Source: Cristatella mucedo
Lineage: Eukaryota; Bryozoa; Phylactolaemata; Cristatellidae
Reading direction: 5' to 3'
Length of the DNA: 64,000 nt
NCBI GenBank assembly: GCA_009760855.2
Contig: WPIO01000059.1
Location: forward strand, 1,517,501-1,581,500
The position numbers were made by a program, and so were the translations under genes. The notes beneath the pieces were generated by a model. It had not been told where the DNA came from. It did not search any database and worked only from the letters and a program-made list of their open reading frames with translations. Shown here piece after piece: positions 38,345-49,739 of this stretch (positions are counted from its first letter, which is position 1; each line of letters opens with the position of its first letter).

Positions 38345-39060
38345 TATCCAACGAGTGGCCTGCTAAATCTACGTTTGCCATAATTTCGGAATGTCATGCA
38401 GAAAAGCTTGGGAACAATCAGCTCAAGAACTAGGTGCTCCAGCAGAGCTGGAACAGGAGCTTATGATGCGTTTATTTGTATGAAAATGTTTATAGAAAGG
38501 GATCACGGGTCGAAATTTCATTGCTAGTAATGTAGCATCCACATGCTGTCAATACGGATAGCTGTCTATTCGGTCCATTTGTCGCATCTAGACCATTACT
38601 AGGATTAGGAAGTGCCTCTGAGAGATAAATTAATCAACTTAGAATTGGAAAGAAACGATTGACCCGCTGAACCCAGGGTTAAGGTCTACAGCCAGGAATA
38701 TCCAATCAGTACTCTTCCAGCGAGATTCATCTCGCTCCTCCGCCCCAAATGGTATCCAACCGTCCATGCTGCAGTATCTCCAGACTGTGAAGTTGTTAGT
38801 TGGCTTCATGCACACTGTGGGAACTGCAGTAGTCTAGCGAATCCTGTTTGCAGAGCTCCGTTGGTTTGCTAATCCAAAACCTGCCACTAACTTCCTATAG
38901 AAGCCAGCCAAGCGATGGTAGAGTGGTACAGTGAAGAAAGGCTCAGGCCGAGCCAAAGTATAAAATACAAAGTATACAAATATAAGATATAATAACACAA
39001 ATACATAAATATATGTAAATATAAAAGTATATAACAATAATACAATATATACAAGTAACT
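38345..39060. other. Nothing recognised
   Basis: Unique-looking AT-rich sequence 5' of gene C; a promoter is possible but no element stands out. Confidence 0.3.
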
Positions 39061-39061
39061 A

Positions 39062-39200
39062 ATAAAAAGGCACTTCTACAGCACACTCTCGACAGATAAC
39101 TGAATCTCTTTCTGGGTACTTTAAATAGTGTAGATAGAAAGCACACCAACTGATCAGCGATAATAACACGCAGGCAGGTGTAGCAAGCATCAACATGTGA
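39062..39200 (-). mobile_element. L2 tail fragment, minus strand, diverged
   Basis: GAATCTCTTTCTGGGTACTT within a degenerate stem-loop. Confidence 0.45.
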
Positions 39201-39424
39201 ACAAGAGTTTTGCCGGTTTACCACTTTGCCTTAACGGTGGAAAAGTCAAGTTATGTCGGTGAGATCAATCGATACACATTCCCGAAGATTTAGGTGCAGA
39301 TGACAATGAATCGGCAGGACTCTGGCCACGGGAGGGGGGGGGGCCAAAAGTAATCAGGCGGCCACTGATCACTGATCACATGGCTGCCAGCCCCTCACCA
39401 GGTGGCCACAATGCTTAAAGTGGG

Positions 39425-39580
39425 GGTTGCTTAGACAGCGATACGGCATCTAAATTGGTCCATGCGTTTGTGACATTCCGTCTTGACTTCTGTAACTCAC
39501 TGCTTGCTGGCCAGGCACCTACAGCTGGTGCAAAACTCTGCAGCTAGGCTTGCCAGTCGTGAGCATTGCAGTTGCCACAT
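39425..39580 (+). mobile_element. L2-A internal fragment
   Basis: GGTCCATGCGTTTGTGACAT and CTGGTGCAAAACTCTGCAGC, from the [17 protein letters not shown] to RLVCRE part of the ORF. Confidence 0.8.
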
Positions 39581-39976
39581 CGATAGATAACTAGCTAAAC
39601 AGATAGCTAGACCGATAGATAGAGAGGAAGAGAGACACCATGGAAGTTTCTCATCGGGACGATATATTTTTCAATTTTGAAGAACACTAACCAGTAACTG
39701 TACTAAGTCAGAAAGGTTCGCATCCACATCAACGATAAAAACCGAGATTGCAAAAAACGGGACAATCCCAATGTCTGCTATCCTAATATTTAAAAGACCG
39801 CTGAACCCTTGGCCTGTGGCAGGTGCTGCGAGCAGTAAAGCTGCAAGTGGTTTTGTTTCTACTCTGCCACATTCCTCTTTTACTCTGCTGCTAAATTTCC
39901 ATCTTTTTCTCTCGAATGCCTCTCCCTCTCTCGGCTCTACCTCTCGTGCCGTCATTCCGCTCTATTCTAATGTAAA

Positions 39977-40055
39977 GGTCAAAGCTGATTCAACAGCCTT
40001 CATTTTCTGTCGGTATCAGCAGAAGAGCTTCATCACTTCTTGCGCTTACAGTGGG
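39977..40055 (-). mobile_element. SINE-2 3' fragment, minus strand
   Basis: CTGATTCAACAGCCT and CAGAAGAGCTTCATCA only; head missing. Confidence 0.5.
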
Positions 40056-40224
40056 TAATACAAGTCTTTCCGCTGTTGTCCTGCTTGAGGTCACTGCTGT
40101 TCGTTGTATGCTGCAACAGTATCTATGCCAGCCAGTTGGCGCTAATGCTAGGCAATATATACGTACCCTAATGCTAATGCTACGGCCGAATATACCAAAT
40201 GGAGCTCACTGATTAGTTGACATG

Positions 40225-40425
40225 CTTCTTTTCCAGGCTATGTAAAGTGCCAAGAGATTCAGTTCTCATAGGGTGCCAGAAAAACTGCATAAGTATTAAT
40301 CTTAATGTTAAGACATTTGTAGAGATTTCAAACAGCACTAAATTTCCTTGTAGGCACTTAACAGATGCCGAAAAAAATGTCAATCGGTTAGTGCTAACGT
40401 CTAGTACAATTCAAGCGGACCCGGC
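40225..40425. repeat. Two L2-type tails in inverted arrangement
   Basis: Plus-strand tail 40225-40285 (GCTATGTAAAGTGCC, GATTCAGTTCTCATAGGG) and minus-strand tail about 40325-40425 (CCTTGTAGGCACTTAACAGA, CAATCGGTTAGTG). Confidence 0.5.
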
Positions 40426-40489
40426 AAATGCTGGGAGGAGCAGGTGCAATTCTAGCTTCTTTCTTCTCTCAAGTCGTTGAGATAGGGGA

Positions 40490-40988
40490 TGTCGTCACGT
40501 CAGTCGTCACGTGAGTTCGAGGCTCTGGGTATCGTACGAAACAGTGGCACGGCCTTCACAGGTTTTGGGGCAGATTAGAGGCGCAGCAGCTAAATAAATA
40601 AAATAAATAAATACTATCTGATTTAACAGAATCTTTTTGTATAGAGACAGAAGAGCCTTTTCGGCTATCACCACCGCTGCAGTGGCGATAAAGGATCGCC
40701 CACCCCAGGATTCGAACCCACGATCTTGGGACAGAGGTCGTGAAAAGCAACCGCCTTACCCAGTGAGCTAAACGACTAGACTTAGAGGGGCTAGTCGTAC
40801 GGTGCCTAGCCTGATAGGGAAGCAACTCAGATAGGTTATTGCTGGAGCAACCGTACCTAAAACCGAGTGACAAAACCTTGAAGTCCACAAGCTGCTTGGT
40901 GGGAAGCCAGTGCAGGTCGGCGAGAAGTGAAGTTATATGGAAATTGTGATGCTCACAGCAGACAAGCCTAGCTGCACAGTTTGGCACA
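40490..40988 (-). mobile_element. L2-A LINE fragment, minus strand, with nested SINE-2
   Basis: RT C-terminal part (minus strand [30 protein letters not shown]) interrupted by SINE-2 at 40590-40786. The left part repeats the ORF end; diverged. Confidence 0.7.
40590..40786 (-). mobile_element. SINE-2, minus strand, inserted in L2-A
   Basis: TAAATAAATAAAATAAATAA tail, GATTTAACAGAATCTTTTTG, AAGAGCCTTTTCGGCTATCA, GGATTCGAACCCACGATC (B box). Confidence 0.85.
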
Positions 40989-41084
40989 AACTATAAGCTT
41001 TCTACTGTAAATGGTCAGTTAAGACAAGCCTAGCTGCACAGTTTGGCACAAACTATGGGCTTTCTACTGTAAGTAGTCACTTAA
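40961..41084. repeat. 62-bp tandem duplication
   Basis: Two units at 40961-41022 and 41023-41084, each beginning GACAAGCCTAGCTGCACAG and containing GCTTTCTACTGTAA. The first unit includes the truncated 5' edge of the L2-A copy. Confidence 0.85.
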
Positions 41085-41119
41085 AATATAACAATAATGT
41101 CTTTTGTGTAGTACAATAA

Positions 41120-41225
41120 ACAAATTTCTATTTAGCTGCTTTACAACTCGCTGCAACAGAAGCAGTATTTAAGAATTAATGACATGCAAGGTATCCTGTT
41201 TAGGCAAATATACAAAAGCAAACAA
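41120..41225 (-). mobile_element. L2-C tail fragment
   Basis: GCTTTACAACTCGCTGCAAC followed by the L2-C 3' UTR sequence AATTAATGACATGCAAGG. Confidence 0.5.
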
Positions 41226-41517
41226 GATGATTACTACTGAGAAGTGCTGATTTGCTATATACTCGTGGCACAGGATCGTCCCATAAATAACTCGAAGTAA
41301 TGACCTTTCTGCCTATTAATTGGAAATCTGCTTTCTCACGATTTTTACTTCAGGAAGCAAACACATATACAACCCCTTACCCCACGCCAGTCAATACTGG
41401 CATATCGAAACCTTTCGGAGAAAAACTTGTGTCACCTTCAGTGCCTGCTGCATTAGTAGGAAGTACTCTGAATTCGCAATTTTGAATTTGAATTCGTATA
41501 CATCAGGCGATATATCT

Positions 41518-42366
41518 AGATATCTAGGTGTCATGTTCCAAAGTGACCTCACGTTAGACGACCACATCAGCTCCACAGTCAAATCTGCCTACTTTCAGCT
41601 ACATAACATTGCTAAAATTCGGGCTTGCTTAGATAAATATACCACGTCCAAATTGGTCCATGCATTCGTGACATCCCGTCTCGACTTCTGCAACTCGCTG
41701 CTTGCTGGCCTACCGGCATGTGCGATCAGGCGATTGCAGCTGGTGCAAAACTCCGCAGCTAGGCTTGTCTGTCGTGAGCGTCGCAGTTGCCACATCACAC
41801 CACTTCTTGCCGACCTGCACTGGCTACCAGTCAAGCAACGGATTGACTTCAAGGTTTTGTCGATCACTTTTAGGTCATTTCATTCTTTGGCTCCAGCCTA
41901 TCTCTCAGATCTACTACCCCACCAGGTGAAGCATCGTACCACCTGCTTTTCGAAATACAACAGTCTACCAATAACTCGTACAAACCTCAAATCCTTTGGA
42001 GACCGTGCATTTAGTTAGTATGCTCCCAAAGCCTGGAACTCACTCCCGACTTGCGTCAGAACATCCCCTGACTTGACCACATTTAAAAAGAACTTAAAAA
42101 CACCTATTTAGGACAGCATTCAGCGGGTTCCTGTGATTCGTCCTTTATGTGCTTATGCGTGCTGACACTGTGTATGCAGCCACTAACCACATTTGCATGC
42201 TGAACCTGTGCATGTCACCCCTAACCATGTTATTCATTTTGTTTGTTTATCAAGCATGATATTACTCACCATTCAATTGCATTTCCCTTTGCAGCAAATG
42301 TAAAGCGCCTAGAGAGAGATTGAGTTCTCTGAGGGCGCTTTATCAAGTGCATTATTATTATTATTA
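41518..42366 (+). mobile_element. L2-A LINE, 5'-truncated, well preserved
   Basis: Open from LGVMFQSDLTLDDHISS through [40 protein letters not shown] to SFGDRAFS, where a TAG (42016) replaces a Ser codon; the frame then continues to the normal end. 3' UTR, stem-loop and ATT tail complete. Starts abruptly after GGCGATATATCTAGA. Confidence 0.9.
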
Positions 42367-43730
42367 GAACGACAATCGATTCGGGGATTTGGACTGAACA
42401 GTAAAGCCTCTTATACTCTCAGCTGGCAGGCAGCCGGTCGTTCCACTGAGCAGTCTGCCCTGGCTAGCTGCACCTTAGGCTTGACGACAAAACGCATAGC
42501 TTTGTCGCATCTTGTTTTGTGCTAGCGGCATAACAGCGCGCCGAGCAAATGCACCGGCAAATGCAGCCGTCGCCACGGCGTCACCATTTAGGGCGCATTT
42601 TGGGTCACGAGACAAGCGACTGCAGCGCTCAAGCAAGACCGATCAAAGCCATCGTTAGCCAGCCCAGACAAAAGAACCAACAAGAGGAGGCTCGCAAAGG
42701 TGCAGCCGCTAGTCTGCCTGGTAGCAGTGCGATCGAGCAGGGGGCTCGCGCCGCCAGGGGCCGCAGAGGGGCACGCAGAGGGCCTCGAAGCCAATGAGCA
42801 AAGTACTACCAAAGGCCAAAACTACAGGTTGCCTGCTCACCCGAAACAAAGCGACGAGACGACGTCCGAGTTGCGATAACCAATGCTGGACTGCAAAAAA
42901 ATGACAGGAATTAGCTTCTTTGCCAACTCGCCATTGATGTTGCTTAAGCTTTTTTTTTTGTTGTTGTAAAAAGCGTCTCATCAGCGATGAACTACGCAAG
43001 GCGTTTTGATTTACGTAGCACTTCCAAAGGCCAATAGGGTTCGGCCAGCCTGGCAAGGAAAGTGCCACTGCTACCTGGCGTCCTTCATCGTTGGGGGGGG
43101 GAGGGAGGGAGGCTCCAGTAGCTGGCTTATCTGTGACCGGCTGCAGCAGGCAACAGACGCAAGAGCTGCCTTATGAGCCGGCGATTTCAATCGCACGGCT
43201 GCAGTCTCATCGATGGGCGAGTGTTTTCAAAACGCCAGCCAACTAGGCCGGTATCGGCTACTGCTTGCGTTTCACAGTTTGCGCCAGCCGGCACCATCAA
43301 AACAGCGCAGCCTTGATGCCCTGCGCCAGCTCGCGCACGAGCCTGTGTGAACTCTCGGTCGCTCCTCTGAGTGGTCACATCCTCGGCCAGCAAGTGGCAG
43401 CTCAGCTGCCACTTTTCTTTTTTCCTTCTGCTGCTGCTACTGTCTGGAGGCTGACGCAAGCCTCTGCAACTCGTGACTATCGACAGTAGTGCAACGATGG
43501 TGGTTCGTCGCTGAGACGACCATCATTCGGCTGGCGGTAGGAGCCCGCCGATTAGACAGACAAAGCAGTCGTCCATAAAAGCAGCTGGCAACAAAGCAAG
43601 TTCAACCGAGACAAACGATGGGCATCAAATAGTTGTCGAGTGCTCACGAATTCGGCGCACACACGCAGAGAGCTGTTTGCGAAGGCAAAGCATACCGGTG
43701 AGTGTCCAAGTCTTTTTTCATTGCTAGAAA
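42367..43730. other. GC-rich sequence without assigned gene
   Basis: Overlapping short frames on both strands (for example 42709-43068 minus). A T/G-rich run near 42950 and a G run near 43094. No motif recognised. Confidence 0.3.
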
Positions 43731-43734
43731 GTGC

Positions 43735-44170
43735 GAGGTGCTGTTATTGTTCTGTCAGCTGCAGCACAAGAGTTCCGCAAGCGCTTAGGTGCTGAAGAAC
43801 GGAGCGCACCGGCTTTAAAAGATTTTCGGTTGGTCAGAGGTACAGCCAAACGACAAAGTCGGTCGGATGGGTTGTGAGGGGGAAGGCACGATGGGGGGCA
43901 TAAGTCTTTCAGATAGTTAAGTCGAAGAAAGATGAAAGATGAAGAGGCTGAAGTGAGACGCAACGAGGGAGCAACGGGACGTTGAAGTTGATAGGGACCC
44001 AGTATACAGTTCTGTGAAAAGTGGTGGAATGTGGCATGGCAAAGTTCATGGCAGGCAAGCTTAGCTGCTGCTTTTAGAACAAGTCGTCCTATTGCACAGG
44101 CATCAAGGAAGAACTGAAACTGGGCTGTGCTACAGAAGCGCAATGCCACAAATGCACGGTCTTTGCAATG
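43735..44170 (-). mobile_element. Diverged L2 ORF relic, minus strand
   Basis: Minus-strand frame with LVLKAAAKLACHELCHATFH and CRLAVPLTNRKSFKAGALRS, position by position like the end of the L2-A ORF but much older. Confidence 0.6.
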
Positions 44171-44461
44171 CAACTTTACCTACAATAGGCCTTAATAAGT
44201 TAATATACCTTAATAATAATAGTAGTACTAGCAATACATTTGTATAGCACCCTCAGATAATTGCCTCTCTTTCTAGGCACTTTATAATCATATGTTTAGC
44301 AGTGCCATGCAGTGTCAACAAGCATAATATAGTTACTGGTAACATGCACAAAGTGTCGGAACGAAGAAGTATACAAAAGACACAGCACAAGAACCCAGAA
44401 AAAATGCTGTGAGGAACAGGATTCTTTTTAAAAGTAGTCAAGTCAGGGGATGCCATGATGT

Positions 44462-45131
44462 AATGTAATGTAATGTATCTCCGTCTGTAACTCCACAAAG
44501 TCATAAAGACCATGTAGGTGCTATGCAGGAGAGTTTTATATAGCGCACTCACAGCCTAAGCGGCTTTCGGTACGCATTCGGTAGCCAACAGACTTCGTCT
44601 CACGCAACAAAGAGAAAGTGGGAAGCATAGCAGAGTTAGGAGAGCAGTTGAGGTAGTGAGTAGCATAGAAGTAGCAGTTCAGGACCGCTGAAAAAGATGT
44701 GCCATAGTCGGCAGTTGGAGAGTAGATGTCGTTGCGTAAGAATTGTGGAAGCGAGTTCCACAGTCTAGGACCTGCAGAGCTAAAGCTTCTGTCGCCAACT
44801 GTCTTTAAGCGGAGGAATGGGACAGCTAATTTATTGTCCACACAGGACCTGAGGGCAGGAACAGGCTGAAACTGATGCAGCAGTTCAGCTAGGTACGAAG
44901 GAGCCAAGCCGTGGCGGGCCTTGTGGGTCAGCGTAAGAACTTTGCTCTGTATCCGTTGCTCAACCGACAACCATCCTAGCTCTTTCAGCAAAGGAGACAC
45001 GTGCTCAAACCGCTGGGACTTGAAGACCAGCCTTGCAGCCATGTTCATAGTCCACTGCAGTGGCCTAATCGCTTTCTTTGGCAGCCCAGCGAAAATGGAA
45101 TTACAATGCTGAAGCCGAGACAGAACTAAAG
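44462..45131 (-). mobile_element. LINE-B, minus strand, open over 200 codons
   Basis: Minus strand encodes SLVLSRLQHCNSIFAGLPKK, MNMAARLVFKSQRFEHVSPL, ELGWLSVEQRIQSKVLTLTH, ARHGLAPSYLAELLHQF and the end SRLGCECAI without interruption. Left end is the TAATG-repeat tail. Flanked by a 7-bp duplication ATGATGT (44455-44461 and 45132-45138). The best preserved LINE-B, so probably the youngest. Confidence 0.88.
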
Positions 45132-45167
45132 ATGATGTCAATCGGTAGTGAGTTCCAGGCAGCTGTT

Positions 45168-45236
45168 CTCCTGTGCAGCACCTGCTTAGTCTGCATGGCT
45201 CTGTAGAGGTGCAGCCGCAGACACATTACATTACAT
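45168..45236 (+). mobile_element. Short insert ending in the LINE-B type tail
   Basis: About 70 bp of non-L2 sequence ending ACACATTACATTACA, inserted in the same L2-A copy. Probably a very short LINE-B-mobilised insertion. Confidence 0.45.
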
Positions 45237-45296
45237 ACGAACTAAACGCACGGTCTTCAAAGGATTTGAGGTTAGTTCGAGGCATGGCTGAAAAAT

Positions 45297-45437
45297 AAAT
45301 TAAAAAATTCATTTGTATTGTGCCCTACTAGAGCTGAATCTCTACCCATCACGTATGCAGCAGGGGCTCGAGCCCATGGGGCTATCTCGGTTGTCAGAGG
45401 CGAGCATCTCATCCCCCTTGGTCAAACCAGGGTGGCT
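45297..45437 (-). mobile_element. SINE-1, minus strand
   Basis: AATTCATTTGTATTGTGCCC, GGGGCTCGAGCCCATGG and TTGGTCAAACCAGGGTGGC. Confidence 0.75.
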
Positions 45438-45770
45438 AGACGATTTGAGTCAGAAGAGAGCGGGCGGTATGACACCCAGCCTCATTGAGGAGTAGTTGTG
45501 ATCGGTGGAAGCTGGAGCCAGAGAATAAGGGGAGGGACCTACAAGTGAGCGACAAAACATTGAGGTCCATAGACTAGACTGCAGAGCTGACGTGGTCGGC
45601 AAGTGATAGAACCAATTGGAATGCGAGGAGGAGGCCGAGAAAGACAAGAGTTAATAATATTGAGGTGCATTACAACTCGCTGCCAGAGAAGCAAAAGCCA
45701 AGAGTTAATGACAAGCATGGTATTCTGCCCACACAAGCATACAACAGCACCCTGGTATACACTAGATACC
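45438..45770 (-). mobile_element. L2-type LINE relics, minus strand
   Basis: ORF remnant at 45480-45620 (GGAGCCAGAGAATAAGG, GTGAGCGACAAAACATTGAG) followed by an L2-C tail (GCATTACAACTCGCTGCC). Confidence 0.55.
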
Positions 45771-45901
45771 CCCCACACCACCACCACCACCACCACCAAG
45801 GTACACAAGAAAGCGCTCGGGGCAGCTGGTTAGAAGGACCTAGGGTATGCACTCAATCATGCACAGGTAAGCACTCGCAGGAAAGAAGCCTTCACTGGGG
45901 C

Positions 45902-45970
45902 ACTATGCCACAGCATAGTTCAGAACTATGCCACAGCATAGTTCAGAACTATGCCACAGCATAGTTCAGA
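45902..45970. repeat. Three 23-bp tandem units with internal inverted repeat
   Basis: Units at 45902, 45925 and 45948, identical by eye, each with ACTATG and CATAGT arms around CCACAG. Confidence 0.95.
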
Positions 45971-46436
45971 TCTTGCCGTGACGACAAGCACAGTTTCGTT
46001 ATGCAGGAGCACACGAAGGATAATTCTCTAGGGCAACTGAGAAAAAGTTGTGAGCAGCGGGTTTTCAAAAGTTGTGAGCAGCAGGATAGGGGCACCATCG
46101 GTGGATCAGAGTAAGACGAGCAGACCGTGCGACAGACGGTGTGAAACTAATTCACATAGGTAGATGCCGGAGTAGGAGAATGTACGGACCTATAGAGGTG
46201 AGCGACTGAATCTTGTAGTCGTTTAGAAGTTTAGAAGGAAGAGGCGCAGAACATTAGAAGCTGCTGCTGCACTGTTCCAGCAGAGTTCCTACACGCCCCC
46301 TTTACACGAGCACCGCCTACTCCTAACACTCTCCCTTTATGTCATATCGTGGTGGCGAATTTAATTTTTCGTACGTTATTTCGTACGTTTAACTTCTCAA
46401 TTTAAAAGCCCCTTATCCAAAAGTATCCGTTATTGA

Positions 46437-46648
46437 CCGTTGAGCCGTGGTGGCACACTAGGTAAGGCGGCAGCCTTTCACGACCTCGTGACCAAGGTCG
46501 TGGGTTCGAATCCTGCGGTGGCCAATCCTGTATCCCCGGTGGCCAATCCTTTATCCCCGTTGCAAGTAGTGGTGGTGGTGGTGGTGGTAGCCGTAAAGGC
46601 TCTTCTACCGCTATACAAAAAGAGGCTATTAAATCAGCTAGTAAAGGA
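46437..46648 (+). mobile_element. SINE-2, plus strand
   Basis: Head GAGCCGTGGTGGCACACTAGG, B box GTGGGTTCGAATCCTG, a (GTG)n run at 46568-46589, AAAGGCTCTTCTACCGCTAT and end TTAAATCAGCTAG. A short internal duplication of GGTGGCCAATCCT. Confidence 0.85.
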
Positions 46649-47022
46649 AAACGTCTACCGACTTGAGGACGCTCGCTCTTGAGCCGCTTTCGTGCTCCCC
46701 ACCCGTTGCCTGAGCGTTTGGGCAGCGCAGAGAGGGCCTTCGAGAGACAATTGGCGCTGATAAGGCAGGCGCAGGTCTTGCTCCTGCGGGCATTTCGCAG
46801 TTCTTGCTCCTCCAGCAAGCTGTGGGGCACATGTTCTGTCGCGCTCACGCTCTGCTCGACAGGTACGAGCGCCAGCGCTATCAGGTCAGGTTGCATCGCA
46901 CAGCAGGCTACTCAGCTCAGGCTACACCTCGGGTGTGTGGTTGGTGTGGGTGGGTGTGGGGGATGGAGCGCGACACGCTGGCACGAGAGCAAGCCGGCAA
47001 AGCGGAAGTGAAGAAAGTAGGC
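46649..47022. other. GC-rich sequence, no gene assigned
   Basis: Start of a GC-rich region that continues after the L2 tail insertion. No motif recognised. Confidence 0.3.
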
Positions 47023-47037
47023 GCAAAGGAGGAGCGG

Positions 47038-47117
47038 ACTGCAATTGCTTTTCCCTTTGCAGCAAATGTAAAGCGCCTAGAGACAGATTGAGTTCTCTGA
47101 GGGCGCTTTATCAAGTG

Positions 47118-47153
<36 letters not shown>

Positions 47154-47159
47154 GGAGGA
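47038..47159 (+). mobile_element. L2-A tail-only insertion with target-site duplication
   Basis: Only about 120 bp of L2-A 3' end (CCCTTTGCAGCAAATGTAAA, stem-loop, ATT repeats). Flanked by a perfect 15-bp duplication GCAAAGGAGGAGCGG (47023-47037 and 47160-47174). Confidence 0.85.
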
Positions 47160-47174
47160 GCAAAGGAGGAGCGG

Positions 47175-47961
47175 CGCTGGCTGAACCCGCGCGAGCGAGC
47201 TGCTGACTCGCCGAGTTTGCCGCACAGGAAAAGCAGAGACTGGCATAGCTGGCTGGCTACCAAACTAACCCAATCGTCGAGTGGCCGGCCCCGGCCACCA
47301 CCGCCCCTTCCCGACGCGTTCTGAAAGGCCAAGCAACCAGTGCAGCAGCCGCTGCTGCTGCAGCGAAAGCAGGTGCTAGCAATGGCCCAAGCCTACCAGC
47401 GCCAGCCAGTCTCGTTAGGGCGAGGCTGTTTGCCGCGGTGGCGGCCGCCCCAGCATGCCCTTTAATAAAGAGGTGGACTTTATTACGCATCGATCGAGAA
47501 GGCGCCGGAACCAGCCAGCCAAGGGTTTACCTGAGCGCGCCAGGCGAAGAAGCAAGAGTCTGGCCGTTGTCGTTTAGTCATTTGTCATTGCCAAATCAGC
47601 GCGACCAGAAGAACAGCGCACCTAGCCTGCGTCTGCTATCGTTCAGTCTGAGCAAACCCGCCAACCCCCCCCCCCCCCCCCCCGCCCGTGGGCACCAAGG
47701 AACTCGGCCTTGACTCGCTCCGTCAATGCTCGAAGGCAATGCTCGCTGGCTTTGTGCGCACGGTTATCTTGCAGCCAGTCGAGCGCCTGCTAGGGGCACG
47801 GCCAGTACCCCTTTCTCGGTTCAGCTTGCCTCCTGAAATTGCAGACTCCACTGACGAGACGAAGCAGCCGACATGCCGGCCACCGCTCTAACGTTGCCGC
47901 CCAAGCCGCGGGTTCCTTCCGCTGGGCCTGAGAATGACCTGCGCTTCACTCGACGGCTATC

Positions 47962-47992
<31 letters not shown>

Positions 47993-48838
47993 GCCTTTCT
48001 CTGTTCAGCTTTTCCGCTGAATTTGCAACTACATTGCTCCAGGTTACAGACGAGGGACCGAGTTCAATTCGAATTCGCTGGCCGCGGCGGTGGCGCGCCA
48101 AAACCGCGAGGTGACCCGCCGCGCAGTGCCGGTCGCGCGGTAGTGACTTGCTCCATTCCCTTGAGGCGACCTGCAGCAGCAGTCGCGTGCGGTGGAGGAG
48201 GGGGACTGAGCTGCAGCGCTTGCACGTCGGTCTGCTGCGCAAGCTGCCACCGCTCAGTCGGCAACGAGGGGACACGCGGTGTGAGCAGAGGGGAAGCGAT
48301 GGCGATTGGCGGGGCAAGGACGGACGGCAAGCCAATCATTCGCTAATGCAGACGCCTCGCGCGTGCCGGGTGCCAGGCACAATTCGAACGACAAGCGGTG
48401 GCGGCGGCGGGCATTGTAAATAAAGCATTTGTGCTTGCATGCTGACTAGATTTCGGATCCTAAAAAAAAGAGAGCCCAGAAAGCCCGCGAAGTTGCCCGG
48501 ATGTCGACACTGCCTAAGACACTGGCATAAGCCTAAGAGAAAAGGCTCAAAGGCAAAAGCTAGCAGAGAAAATCGAGAGGCAGCGTAGGTAGGCACCGGA
48601 AGGTGCACCGCAGATGCACACAACGAAAACGGAAGCGAAAATGGAAAACGGCTGGCAAGAGCTGGTGGGGCCTAGGTGGCAAGGCAGTGGCCACCACCTG
48701 CTGGTGCTGCCGTGCCACGATTCGCTGGTGGGACAGCACGGCAGACGCATGAGCGCTGGCAGCTATGGCAAGGAGGTGGCGCTGGGACACGCAGTGCAGC
48801 ACCCAAGACACACGGCACCGCGCTGCTCGGCGCTACTA
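47175..48838. other. GC-rich island, no gene assigned
   Basis: About 1.6 kb, CpG-rich, with many overlapping frames on both strands, a 19-base C run at 47665-47683 and a (CAGA)n at 47967-47991. Composition suits a promoter or first exon; no coding motif recognised. Confidence 0.3.
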
Positions 48839-48839
48839 G

Positions 48840-49575
48840 ATGCTTCATTCAGAAAACCGCTTCTACAGCTAGCCATCACGTCCGATCCCTACCTAAGATT
48901 AGAAGCTCTTCCACAGTGGCTCGCAAAAAATTTAACTAGCTCCTTAGTTCTGCCTCGGCTTGATTATTGTAATTCCGTTTTGGCTGGGCTACCAAAGAAA
49001 GCAACTAGGCCTAGTCTTCAAGTCCCAGCGGTTTGAGCCCGTGTCTCCTTTGCTGAAAGAGCTAAGATGGCTGCCGGTTGATCAACGTATGCAGAGCAAA
49101 GTTGCTGACCCACAAGGCCTGCCACGGCTTGGCTCCTTCATACCTAGCTGAACTGCTGCACCAGTTTCTGCCTCTTCCCACCTTCAGGTCCTGTGTGGAC
49201 AATAAATTAGCTGTTTTATTCCTCTGCTTAAAGACCGTTGGCGGCAGAAACTTTAGCTCTGCAGGTCCTAGACTGTGGAACTCGCTTCCACAATTCTTAT
49301 GCAACGACAACTGCTCTCCAACTGCCGACTATGGCTCATCCTTTTCAGCGGTCCTGAGCTGCTACTTCCATGCTACTCACTACCTCAACTGCTCTCCTGA
49401 CTCTGCTATGCCTCCCACTTTCTCGTTGTTGCGTGAGACGAAGTCTGTTGGCTACCGAATGCGTACCGAAAGCCGCTTAGGCTGTGAGTGCGCTATACAA
49501 AACTCTCCTGCATAACACCCACATGGTATGTATGGCTTTTATGGAGTTACACCCCACAGAGATACATTACATAGA
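48840..49575 (+). mobile_element. LINE-B, 5'-truncated
   Basis: Encodes NLTSSLVLPRLDYCNSVLAG, FKSQRFEPVSPLLKELRWLP, then DNKLAVLFLCLKTVGGRNFS and SAGPRLWNSLPQFLCND; several frame breaks. Ends GAGATACATTACATAG. Confidence 0.85.
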
Positions 49576-49739
49576 TGCACAGCTTAACTGCACTGCACTT
49601 GCATTTGCAATATGAAAACATCAGAAAGCTGGCAACAAGCTTGCAAAATGCTGGCAAAGTCTGACGGGCCTTGGCTCGTCCTGTGCCGCTCAGCACTGAT
49701 CATCAACACTGACAGCACAGTCTGTCTCAGAGCTTCGTT

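Larger units (their letters stand above)
44210..45300 (-). mobile_element. L2-A LINE relic, minus strand, carrying LINE-B
   Basis: Tail and 3' UTR at 44210-44461, then LINE-B, then ORF sequence resuming at about 45138 (GTAGTGAGTTCCAGGC) and again at 45238 (GAACTAAACGCACGGTC). Confidence 0.7.

Noticed and set aside
39671-39955. Minus-strand 94-codon frame with a hydrophobic end
   Set aside because: No family match and no convincing splice sites; not accepted as the missing first exon of gene C.
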